Shown here piece after piece: positions 1 through 6,294 of a stretch of 8,823 bases of DNA. The stretch's first letter is position 1. Every line of letters begins with the position of its first letter. This stretch comes from Thermoplasmata archaeon (GTDB lineage: Archaea > Thermoplasmatota > Thermoplasmata > Thermoplasmatales > GCA-001856825): positions 1 through 8,823 of the forward strand of contig JAKBNO010000121.1 of assembly GCA_021831005.1 (NCBI GenBank). The letters are read 5' to 3'. The notes beneath the pieces are model-generated. The model made no database searches. It was not told the DNA's origin and saw only the letters and a program-made list of their open reading frames with translations. Both the position numbers and the translations under genes were made by a program.

Positions 1-57
1 TACTCCTTTCGGAAATACTTTCGATGCCCTCTCAAACAGTTTTTCACTCTTGCTCAG
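1..57 (-). CDS. hemL: Partial HemL-like glutamate-1-semialdehyde aminomutase, N-terminus only
   Basis: Nineteen codons at the left edge, read leftwards, give (L)SKSEKLFERASKVFPKGV. This matches the N-terminal pattern of glutamate-1-semialdehyde 2,1-aminomutases (S-x-x-LF-x-x-A-x-x-x-x-P-x-GV, normally followed by NSPVR). That enzyme makes 5-aminolevulinate, the first committed tetrapyrrole precursor, in the cytosol using pyridoxal phosphate. No ATG, GTG or TTG lies in this frame near the expected start. The codon at the expected place is CTG (55-57), overlapping the TGA of the upstream membrane-protein gene (54-56) in the way ATGA overlaps usually do. GGGGTG at 63-68 on the coding strand could act as a Shine-Dalgarno sequence five bases before it. 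The placement behind two haem-type genes supports the call. Only a short segment is visible, and a related class III aminotransferase is the main alternative. Confidence 0.6.
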   Translation of the reverse strand, partial: MSKSEKLFERASKVFPKGV

Positions 58-560
58 AAAAACACCCCGGCTAAAATCTCGGCAATCAAGACTATCACTA
101 CCATCAGACCAACCGTTATGAAGGATAGCATATGGGAAATTTTTCTCAGTCTTTTCAAGTCCTCAAACTTTCCAGCTTCCGCCAGTTTTGGAAACATCTT
201 ACCATGCCAAAGATTGTTACCATAGAGTATTGAGTACATGAGTGCAACTGCAACTATCTTGACTGTGAGCACGTATCCCCACTGTTGAGTCATGGCGCCC
301 GAGAAATTCGTAATGTAATCCGGGCGTACGAGATACACCAGAGCTATACCTGTGAGAGTCAGAAGTATTATCACTATGTTGGTCCAGAGTGCATACTTCT
401 TGCCCATGATGGACATGAACCTTGTCCTCTGTTTTTCGTCAGGCATTGCTATGCTACTGGCAGGCCAGACTATGACCCATACGAATATGGATGAACCAAC
501 AAGAAAAACCGCACTTATCACGTGAATGAACAGTAAAGTGATGAGCAATAGATCGTACAT
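54..560 (-). CDS. CopD/HemJ-like four-helix membrane protein, candidate porphyrinogen oxidase
   Basis: A 168-residue integral membrane protein with four predicted helices at about residues 4-32, 56-77, 92-114 and 132-165. His13 lies in helix 1 (FIHVISAVFLVG) and Lys101 early in helix 3 (VLTVKIVAVALMYS), with His119 just after helix 3. HemJ, the membrane protoporphyrinogen oxidase, has the same size, four-helix layout, a helix-1 His and a helix-3 Lys that are essential. CopD-family copper/haem membrane proteins share a similar plan. The gene starts 12 bases after the radical SAM stop, with AGGTGAT (572-578, coding strand) as a good ribosome binding site. Its stop overlaps the putative hemL start, so it sits inside a haem operon. 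This context favours a role in oxidising a porphyrinogen, but the HemJ R-x-x-N-E-x-P motif of helix 4 is not seen (LRKISHMLSF instead), so a CopD-like haem or copper role remains possible. Confidence 0.72.
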   Translation of the reverse strand: MYDLLLITLLFIHVISAVFLVGSSIFVWVIVWPASSIAMPDEKQRTRFMSIMGKKYALWTNIVIILLTLTGIALVYLVRPDYITNFSGAMTQQWGYVLTVKIVAVALMYSILYGNNLWHGKMFPKLAEAGKFEDLKRLRKISHMLSFITVGLMVVIVLIAEILAGVFF

Positions 561-571
561 GCTTGCGGTAA

Positions 572-578
572 ATCACCT
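572..578 (-). promoter_or_regulatory. Ribosome binding site for the CopD/HemJ-like gene
   Basis: AGGTGAT on the coding strand, overlapping the radical SAM stop codon and 11-12 bases before the ATG at 558-560. It matches the archaeal anti-Shine-Dalgarno complement GGAGGTGATC and indicates translation from a shared transcript. Confidence 0.5.
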
Positions 579-1703
579 TGCGCTATTCAAAGCTTTCATG
601 CTTTCCGGGACATACTTGCAACGTGGATCCTCCTGGAAAATGTCTTCGAAGTAGGAGTAAGCCCTGGATCTAGACCCGCCACAGATGTCTGCATATTCAC
701 ACGCGCCACATCTACCCTTAAAGTTCTTTGAGTCCCTCAATTTGATCAGCGTCTCGTTGTTCCTGTAGATGTCGACAATTGAGCTCTCTTTCACGTTGCC
801 AAGGTTTATGGGTAGAAACCCCGAAGGATTTACGTCTCCGTTGTGCGCAACGAAGATTATTCCTTTGCCGTCCCTCGTCTGGCTGGTGTGACCCTTGGGT
901 CTATCACCCGGTGTTCCTAGTAAATTAACCGTTTCTTCTATGAGTTTGTTGTACAGGGTGCCACCCTTGTATTCTTTTTTCTCACGTTCAAGGAGAATTC
1001 GCCTGAAGAATGGTGCTTCTACCGTCCTTATTGAAATGCCATATCTGGAAGCAAATTCGAGATAGTTGAAAACATCTTCATATGCTTCAGTATCGAGGTC
1101 CTCTCTGTCTATTCCTCTTCCTGTCTTGATCAGGGAGAATACTTCCCACGTTTTCACCTTTGTTTCAAGAAGAATTTTTAATAGTTGCGGAAGTTCGTGG
1201 ACGTTTTTCTTAAACACGGTTGTATTGATTTGGAGCGTGAAACCTTCTGAAATAATCCTGCGAGCCAGTTCGACCGTTTTGTCGAACGTCCCGATATAGC
1301 CCCTCAGCCAATCGTGTGTTTCTGAAGATGCACCATCAAGACTTAGGGAAAGCGATTTCACTCCTTTACTCTTCATCATCGAAAAAGACTCCTCGTTCAG
1401 TAATGGAGTCGCGCTCGGAGACATCGAAGCAGGAATGCCCAGTTCCTTGGCCCTCTGAAGAATTTGCTCTAGTCCTCTCTTTTTCATGATGTCTCCTCCC
1501 GTTAGTATTAGGACGGGATATGGAGCCCCGAATTGCTTGATCTGCTCGACAAATGATAGAGATTGTTCTATGTCCATTTCATCGGGGAGGGCTTCCAAGA
1601 GGGCAGATGCCCTGCAATGTTTGCAGGCAAGGTCGCAAGCCTTTGTTGTCTCCCAGAATATTAGAATTGGCTTTGAATTGTAATCGATAGGGCGAGGATT
1701 CAC
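573..1703 (-). CDS. Radical SAM/SPASM protein of the AhbD/NirJ (TIGR04053-like) type, candidate coprohaem decarboxylase
   Basis: A 376-residue cytosolic iron-sulphur enzyme. The radical SAM cluster motif is C23-x3-C27-x2-C30 (KACDLACKHC), followed by the SAM-binding LTGGD at 67-71. The C-terminal SPASM/twitch part has a PSGFLP segment (293-298), LGNV at 301-304, then C332-x2-C335-x5-C341-GGSRSRAY and C362 in a EDPRCKYVP context, enough for one auxiliary 4Fe-4S cluster. This layout belongs to the group containing AhbC and AhbD (decarboxylation of Fe-coproporphyrin to haem), NirJ and the uncharacterised TIGR04053 proteins; PSGFLP and CGGSR fit TIGR04053 best. The start is GTG (1701-1703): no Shine-Dalgarno is visible, and a TATA box lies about 24 bases upstream, so the mRNA is probably leaderless. 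It is first in a leftward operon with the HemJ-like gene and hemL, and divergent from hemE-hemH, which points to haem synthesis. Substrate is inferred, not shown. Confidence 0.85.
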   Translation of the reverse strand: MNPRPIDYNSKPILIFWETTKACDLACKHCRASALLEALPDEMDIEQSLSFVEQIKQFGAPYPVLILTGGDIMKKRGLEQILQRAKELGIPASMSPSATPLLNEESFSMMKSKGVKSLSLSLDGASSETHDWLRGYIGTFDKTVELARRIISEGFTLQINTTVFKKNVHELPQLLKILLETKVKTWEVFSLIKTGRGIDREDLDTEAYEDVFNYLEFASRYGISIRTVEAPFFRRILLEREKKEYKGGTLYNKLIEETVNLLGTPGDRPKGHTSQTRDGKGIIFVAHNGDVNPSGFLPINLGNVKESSIVDIYRNNETLIKLRDSKNFKGRCGACEYADICGGSRSRAYSYFEDIFQEDPRCKYVPESMKALNSAR

Positions 1704-1723
1704 TACCGGTAAAGTTGTAAATT

Positions 1724-1732
1724 CTATATAAG
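1724..1732 (-). promoter_or_regulatory. TATA box of the leftward haem operon
   Basis: CTTATATAG on the leftward strand, centred about 24-25 bases before the GTG start at 1703. Archaeal transcription normally begins about 26 bases from the TATA centre, so the transcript would start within or next to the start codon, consistent with leaderless translation. Confidence 0.6.
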
Positions 1733-1749
1733 AGAAACGTAACTTTTCA

Positions 1750-1812
1750 AGGATAAAAGGTAGGTTCCCAGTTCTTGTTTTTCCAGATCATTACATTGCC
1801 TCCTTTTATCCT
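1750..1812. promoter_or_regulatory. Widely spaced 11-base inverted repeat in the divergent haem intergenic region
   Basis: AGGATAAAAGG at 1750-1760 is exactly complementary to CCTTTTATCCT at 1802-1812, separated by 41 bases. The left arm lies about 18 bases upstream of the TATA box of the leftward operon. Two identical binding sites in opposite orientation for a regulator (for example a haem- or iron-responsive one) would look like this. Each arm is also mildly TATA-like, so cryptic promoter elements are an alternative. Confidence 0.35.
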
Positions 1813-1875
1813 ACGACTGTATTTTGGGTGATAGTCAGCGAAAATTGGAATCTACGGAATGAATATATCAGCGTC

Positions 1876-1900
1876 GGTCACGATAGGCACCTTTGTGACC
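1876..1900. promoter_or_regulatory. Short dyad GGTCAC/GTGACC upstream of hemE promoter
   Basis: GGTCAC at 1876-1881 and GTGACC at 1895-1900 form a perfect six-base inverted repeat with a 13-base spacer, ending about 40 bases before the hemE TATA box. It could be an operator or activator site. A dyad this short can occur by chance. Confidence 0.25.
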
Positions 1901-1940
1901 AAACCAATGTAGTTCTAGTGTATTGTCTGATTTCAAAACA

Positions 1941-1948
1941 ATTTATAC
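1941..1948 (+). promoter_or_regulatory. TATA box of the hemE-hemH operon
   Basis: ATTTATAC preceded by A-rich bases (AAAACA, BRE-like), centred about 23-24 bases before the hemE GTG. The geometry is the same as for the divergent leftward operon and predicts an almost leaderless mRNA. AGAGGT at 1953-1958 could still pair with 16S rRNA if initiation occurs slightly upstream. Confidence 0.6.
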
Positions 1949-1967
1949 TCCCAGAGGTTTCAGATGA

Positions 1968-2939
1968 GTGGAACGGACGAAGAAGGTCCTCAGGATTGCT
2001 AAACGGGAACTGCAGGAAAATGCTGCCTGGTTTATGAGGCAGGCCGGCAGATTTCTCCCGGAGTATGAATCTTTAAAAATTGGAAGACCTTTTTTGGAGT
2101 TTATCAAAGATCCTGATACCATCGAAAAGGTGTCACTTCTTCCGCTGAAATATTTCGATACCGATGCGATCGTTATCTTTACAGACATTCTACTGCCTTT
2201 CACCAAGCTGGACTACCAGCTATCTTACGAAAACGGGATTTCGGTCAAAGAGGGTAGAAGCGAGGATTTCGACTACTATGCATCTCTTTCGACCGGTTTG
2301 AAGAAAATCTCTGAGGAAAGATCAGACAAGACAATAATTGGTGTTGTCGGCGGGCCATTCACTACACTCTCTTATCTGTACGATGGTGGAAAGAATGGAT
2401 ATCGTAGGTCGAAGGAAGCACTTGCAACGGAGGGTAACAGTCTATTGAAAACAATCACGGATGAAATAATTGAATTTGCAAGACTTCAGGTTCGGTCCGG
2501 TGCAGACATGATACAGATATTTGACAGCTGGATCGGGAATGTGTCTGAAGCCTATTACGAAAAACACCTGTCGGTAAATGAAAATTATTTTGTTGAAAAG
2601 GTGAAGGAGATCGGTAAACCGGTGATTTTCTTCAGTGAAGGTTCATCACATCTTTACAGCAAACTACTCGGGCTGAAGTCTGACGTGTTTTCGATCGATT
2701 GGAGAATGGACCTGAGCGATTTCAAAAGACTTTGCGATGATTGCATTGTCCAGGGTAACATGGATCCTTACTTGCTGGGGACAGAAGATAACTATCTCGT
2801 GAATGAGACGAGGAGGATATTGGATCAGGGAAGAGAGTTCTCAGGGCACATTTTCAACCTTGGACATGGAGTTCCTCCCTGGGCTGACTGGAAAAAAATA
2901 GCACTCATAACAGACACGGTGCACAGCTATGAAAGATAA
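1968..2939 (+). CDS. hemE: Uroporphyrinogen III decarboxylase
   Basis: A 323-residue cytosolic enzyme that removes four acetate carboxyls from uroporphyrinogen III to give coproporphyrinogen III. Family motifs are all present: WFMRQAGRFLPEY (21-33) with substrate arginines R24 and R28, FTDIL (71-75) with the catalytic Asp73, GGPFTTLSYL (128-137) with Tyr136, FDSWIG (175-180), QGNMDP (252-257) and LGHGVPP (288-294) with His290. The length is slightly below the usual 340-355. The start is GTG: an in-frame TGA at 1965-1967 directly precedes it and the next Met is inside the active-site motif, so the start is almost forced. The ATG at 1964 opens a different frame that stops after 12 codons. The gene overlaps hemH by 11 bases, so the two are co-translated. 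HemE shows that this organism goes through coproporphyrinogen rather than the sirohaem-dependent route. Confidence 0.95.
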   Translation: MERTKKVLRIAKRELQENAAWFMRQAGRFLPEYESLKIGRPFLEFIKDPDTIEKVSLLPLKYFDTDAIVIFTDILLPFTKLDYQLSYENGISVKEGRSEDFDYYASLSTGLKKISEERSDKTIIGVVGGPFTTLSYLYDGGKNGYRRSKEALATEGNSLLKTITDEIIEFARLQVRSGADMIQIFDSWIGNVSEAYYEKHLSVNENYFVEKVKEIGKPVIFFSEGSSHLYSKLLGLKSDVFSIDWRMDLSDFKRLCDDCIVQGNMDPYLLGTEDNYLVNETRRILDQGREFSGHIFNLGHGVPPWADWKKIALITDTVHSYER

Positions 2940-3768
2940 GGCTGTTGTTCTGATGTACTATGGATTTCCAGAGAAGAGAGAGGAAATGCAAGATTATCTC
3001 AGAGGCATACTTCATGGAAGGGAACCTCCTGAGTCCCTGATAAGAGAAAATCTGTTCAAACTTGACGTCGTAGGGGGGGAAACGCCCTCGACAAGGATTG
3101 TTAATAGCATCAGAGACAAGTTGGAAGTAAAGTTGGAAGGGGAGGGATACAAGGTTTACCTGCTGTCCAAACACTACATACCCACGATCACGGATGCGCC
3201 GGACTTGGTGAGCGAAGAACAGGTCTTCGAAATACCACTATTCCCAGTATATTCAAGATTCATATTTGATGGATACTTCGAACCCCTAGAATCCAGCTTG
3301 AAGAACAGGAAATTTGTAAGAATAGAGAACATAGGATTTGACAAAGGAATTATAGAATTCTACCGAAGGAAGATAAGAGCGGAAAAGGGTTCAATTGTCA
3401 CATTCTCTGCACACAGCATACCTCTGGAGGGTTATGACACATATTCGGAATCGATACAAATACTGTCCAAGGAGATAGCAGGGGATCGGAAATTCATAAA
3501 CATATACCATAGTCAGGGACCATTTCGACCAAAGTGGTTAACACCCAACCAGGAATATTCAATTTCTTTTGCCAAGGAAAACGGTTACAAGAAAATTGAA
3601 GTAGTCCCCATCGGGTTCATATATGACCATCTTGAGGTTCTTTATGACTTAGACTACAAATTGAAGAACGATGCGAAAAGGGATGGAATAGACTATGAAA
3701 GAGTCTCCTTGCCAAACGACTCCGACGTAGTCATAAATGCCATAGTCAATTTGATCAAAAAATCTTGA
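2929..3768 (+). CDS. hemH: Ferrochelatase, coproporphyrin-type signature
   Basis: A 279-residue class I ferrochelatase that inserts Fe2+ into a porphyrin. FSAHSIP (159-165) carries the catalytic His162; QGP (196-198) and W203 belong to the second conserved patch; IGFIYDHLEVLYDLD (228-242) carries His234 and the acidic Glu236. The N-terminus, LMYYGFPEKREEMQDYL, aligns with the YGTP segment of Bacillus subtilis HemH, placing Tyr11 on the B. subtilis Tyr13 iron-ligand position. Protoporphyrin ferrochelatases usually have an M/L-G-G/T-P segment without that Tyr, so the natural substrate may be coproporphyrin III, giving coprohaem. The protein is shorter than the usual 310-340 residues, lacks a C-terminal membrane anchor or Fe-S cluster cysteines, and is likely soluble. 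The ATG overlaps the end of hemE, which indicates translational coupling. Confidence 0.92.
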   Translation: MKDKAVVLMYYGFPEKREEMQDYLRGILHGREPPESLIRENLFKLDVVGGETPSTRIVNSIRDKLEVKLEGEGYKVYLLSKHYIPTITDAPDLVSEEQVFEIPLFPVYSRFIFDGYFEPLESSLKNRKFVRIENIGFDKGIIEFYRRKIRAEKGSIVTFSAHSIPLEGYDTYSESIQILSKEIAGDRKFINIYHSQGPFRPKWLTPNQEYSISFAKENGYKKIEVVPIGFIYDHLEVLYDLDYKLKNDAKRDGIDYERVSLPNDSDVVINAIVNLIKKS

Positions 3769-3819
3769 ACTTGATGGTGATAATCTGGGAAGGACATTTC
3801 TTTGTTTCAACTAACAAAA

Positions 3820-3827
3820 CGATATAG
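3820..3827 (+). promoter_or_regulatory. Weak TATA-like element of the aminopeptidase gene
   Basis: CGATATAG lies immediately before the first ATG (3831) and is centred about 24-25 bases before a second in-frame ATG (3849). This is the same spacing as the two haem promoters, so it argues for a leaderless transcript starting at the second ATG. The preceding T-rich stretch CATTTCTTTGTTTC (3795-3808) may end the hemE-hemH transcript. Confidence 0.35.
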
Positions 3828-3830
3828 TAG

Positions 3831-6266
3831 ATGTGGGCATACCGAGATATGTTTGATCAGGAGTTCAAACCTTTTGCACTTACTGGTTATGAAGAGAAGC
3901 TTGAAAGGGAAAAACAATTTGACCTGAAGAGAACAGTTATCGACATAAAGATCAATTTCGAGGAGAGAGCCGTTGAGGGTAAGGTTGAGCTAGACATCAA
4001 AATGAACAGCCTTCCACAGGATCATCTCGACATAGATGCCACAGATATGGAAATCTACAATGTCTCGGTCAAAGGTGTTCCATCCAGTTTTGATACGTAC
4101 AAGGACAAAATTGTGGTTTATGGTGACTTCAGGGCTTTCTCCGAACACATCTTGACTGTTACCTACAAGTCATATCCAAAGAGAGGTGGATACTTCGTTG
4201 AGGATGAGGGCGGTATGCAATTCTGGACTCACGGAGAGAGCACAGATGCCCACGCATGGTTCCCCTGCTTTGATTACCCGAACACGAGGAGTCAGTATGA
4301 GATCAGAGTTACCGTTCCGAGCGACTACTCTGTGATCAGCAATGGGAAGCTCGTTGACAGAGTTGATGGAGATTTTTCAACTTTCATCTTCAGGGAAGAC
4401 TTCAGATTCCCCGCATATCTTGTCAGCGTGATAGCGGGCAAATTTAGTTCTTTCAAACAGGAGTGGCAAGGTATCCCCATAACTTCTTACTACCTCCCTA
4501 AATTTGAAACTCTGGCAGAAAGGTCATTCAAGAATTCCCCAGAGATGATGGAATTCATAAGCGAGAAGACAGGGGTCAAGTATCCGTACTCCAAATACGA
4601 TCAGACCTGCGTTTCCCTATTCGTAATGGGCGGGATGGAAAACCTGAGCGCAACCACTCTGACAGACAGGACATTGCACGACGAAATAGCCCATCTAGAC
4701 TATCAGTCTGAACCCTTGGTTTGTCACGAAATGGCACATCAGTGGTTTGGTGATTATGTAACGTGCAGGGATTGGTCTCAGGCGTGGTTGAACGAAGGGT
4801 TCGCTACCTACATCGCGTTGATCTATAGGGAGAAGCTCAAGGGGAAGGACGAGTTTCTCGTAGACGTAGAGAATACCAAGGATGTCTACCTGCGGGAATT
4901 CGCTGGTAGTTATGGCAGACCAATTGTTGAGAGGAAGTACAAAGAGCCTGAAGAACTGTTTGACCGGCACCTTTATCAAAAGGCTTCATTGTTCCTGAGA
5001 TACCTAAACTATTACCTTGGAGACAAGGTGTTCTGGCAAGGAGTGAAGGAGTATCTCGAAAATAACAAAATGAGTGGAGTGACAACCTATGACTTCCGCA
5101 AGGCAGTCTCTAATGTTTCCGGATTCTCGCTAGAGGCACTTTACCATCAATTCCTCGAAGAACCTGGTCATCCAGAATTCAATATAGAGGAGTCCGTTTC
5201 AAGAGGAAAAGTACAGGTACGGATAACCCAATCAGGAAGAATCTTCAATTTGAGAGTACCTGCAAGATTGTACATTGCGGACAAAAGTGAGGAGCAGGAA
5301 ATCCACATCGAGGACAAGTTAACACGGCTGGAGTTCGACAGGAAAGATTTCAAAGGTTTTTCTTTGGACCCCGAGAGTAAGGTCTTGGGAACAATTACGT
5401 TCCAGCGCCCGAGAGAATCTTCGAGATTCTTACTCAGGAACGGAGAGAGCGTTATAGAACGTGCAAGGGCTGCGAGAGAGTTAGGAAACTTCGGCTTATC
5501 TGAGATTTCCTTCCTCTTCGATTCATTCGAATTGGAAAAATTCTGGTACGTCAAAGGTAAAATTGCAGAGGCTATCTCGAAAATAGGCGGAAAAAGAGCT
5601 TCCACGACAATTCGGAAGATGCTTGAAGACGGTGATTACAAAGTGAGGAGGGAGGTAGCAAAGTCTGTTGCAAATCTGAACGATGACAAGCTCCTCGACA
5701 AGTTGACAGAAATGTTCGGTAGTGAAGATGGTTATAGTCTGCGTGCCAATCTGTTGACAAGCGCTCAAAAAATCGGGAAAGATAAATCCAAAGACCTCCT
5801 TTTGAAAGGACTGGAAACGGAGTCTTACGATAGCATAATCCGTGTAGCTTCAATAAATGCACTTGGAGATCTTGCAGACATTACTACGATAGGTACTGTC
5901 AAAAAGTACTTGAGGAAAGATTTCGACTGGCAAACACGTTCTGCTGCCATTTCAGCAATTTCAAAGTTTTACTGGAAGGACAGAGCTGTGGCAGAAATTC
6001 TACTCAGAGGATTAGAAGACGAATTCTTTATAGTGAGACAGAGCGCGGCGAGTGGGATAAGAGATACTGGAGATCTCCACCTAATATCAAGAATCTTGCC
6101 ATACCTAGAAAAGGAACACGAGGGGTTTGTCAAGAGAATCATGAGAGAGGCGTTGGAATTGAAGGGTGCTCCAATACCACAGGATTTCAAAGAGATGAAG
6201 GAACAGCTCTACAAACTCAAAGAGAGGGTCACCAATTTAGAAGCAAATAAGAATTCGAAGAAATAG
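3831..6266 (+). CDS. M1-family zinc aminopeptidase with C-terminal HEAT repeats
   Basis: An 811-residue cytosolic metallo-aminopeptidase related to the Tricorn interacting factors F2/F3 and LTA4 hydrolase, which trim N-terminal residues from peptides released by the proteasome or Tricorn. The N-terminal beta domain spans about 30-215. The catalytic domain has exopeptidase motif GGMEN (267-271; usually GAMEN), the zinc site HEMAH (299-303) with third ligand Glu322 in NEGFATY, and a transition-state Tyr382 in LYQKAS. A small beta domain covers about 450-525. From about 530 to 780 there are HEAT-like helical repeats (for example RARAARELGNFG, VRREVAKSVANL, IRVASINALGDL, TRSAAISAISKF, VRQSAASGIRDTGD) in place of the usual ERAP1_C domain, then a coiled coil at about 785-806. 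No signal peptide is seen. The first ATG follows a TAG directly; the ATG at 3849 (MFDQEF) fits the promoter spacing better and may be the real start. Confidence 0.92.
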   Translation: MWAYRDMFDQEFKPFALTGYEEKLEREKQFDLKRTVIDIKINFEERAVEGKVELDIKMNSLPQDHLDIDATDMEIYNVSVKGVPSSFDTYKDKIVVYGDFRAFSEHILTVTYKSYPKRGGYFVEDEGGMQFWTHGESTDAHAWFPCFDYPNTRSQYEIRVTVPSDYSVISNGKLVDRVDGDFSTFIFREDFRFPAYLVSVIAGKFSSFKQEWQGIPITSYYLPKFETLAERSFKNSPEMMEFISEKTGVKYPYSKYDQTCVSLFVMGGMENLSATTLTDRTLHDEIAHLDYQSEPLVCHEMAHQWFGDYVTCRDWSQAWLNEGFATYIALIYREKLKGKDEFLVDVENTKDVYLREFAGSYGRPIVERKYKEPEELFDRHLYQKASLFLRYLNYYLGDKVFWQGVKEYLENNKMSGVTTYDFRKAVSNVSGFSLEALYHQFLEEPGHPEFNIEESVSRGKVQVRITQSGRIFNLRVPARLYIADKSEEQEIHIEDKLTRLEFDRKDFKGFSLDPESKVLGTITFQRPRESSRFLLRNGESVIERARAARELGNFGLSEISFLFDSFELEKFWYVKGKIAEAISKIGGKRASTTIRKMLEDGDYKVRREVAKSVANLNDDKLLDKLTEMFGSEDGYSLRANLLTSAQKIGKDKSKDLLLKGLETESYDSIIRVASINALGDLADITTIGTVKKYLRKDFDWQTRSAAISAISKFYWKDRAVAEILLRGLEDEFFIVRQSAASGIRDTGDLHLISRILPYLEKEHEGFVKRIMREALELKGAPIPQDFKEMKEQLYKLKERVTNLEANKNSKK

Positions 6267-6294
6267 TCATATGTTGAGACTAATGAAATATGAC
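6266..6294 (+). promoter_or_regulatory. Inverted repeat immediately after the aminopeptidase stop
   Basis: GTCATAT (6266-6272) and ATATGAC (6288-6294) form a perfect seven-base dyad with a 15-base loop, beginning on the last base of the stop codon. It could form a 3'-end hairpin that protects or ends the mRNA. There is no following T-tract, so a terminator role is uncertain. Confidence 0.25.

Noticed and set aside
573..1703. Assignment as HemN/HemW coproporphyrinogen dehydrogenase
   Set aside because: HemN has a different cluster motif (CxxxCxxCxC) and no SPASM-type cysteines; this protein has CxxxCxxC plus a C-terminal CxxCx5C...C site.
1964..2002. ATG at 1964 as the hemE start
   Set aside because: It is in a different frame that reaches TAA after 12 codons; the HemE-like N-terminus is encoded from GTG 1968.
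1828..2037. Possible 69-codon gene starting GTG at 1828, preceded by a TATA-like CCTTTTATCC
   Set aside because: It runs 70 bases into hemE in another frame, has no recognisable motif, and the hemE TATA box and Shine-Dalgarno-like sequence lie inside it.
5168..5605. Long leftward frame of 145 codons inside the aminopeptidase gene
   Set aside because: It is the antisense shadow of a well-supported coding region and shows no family motif.
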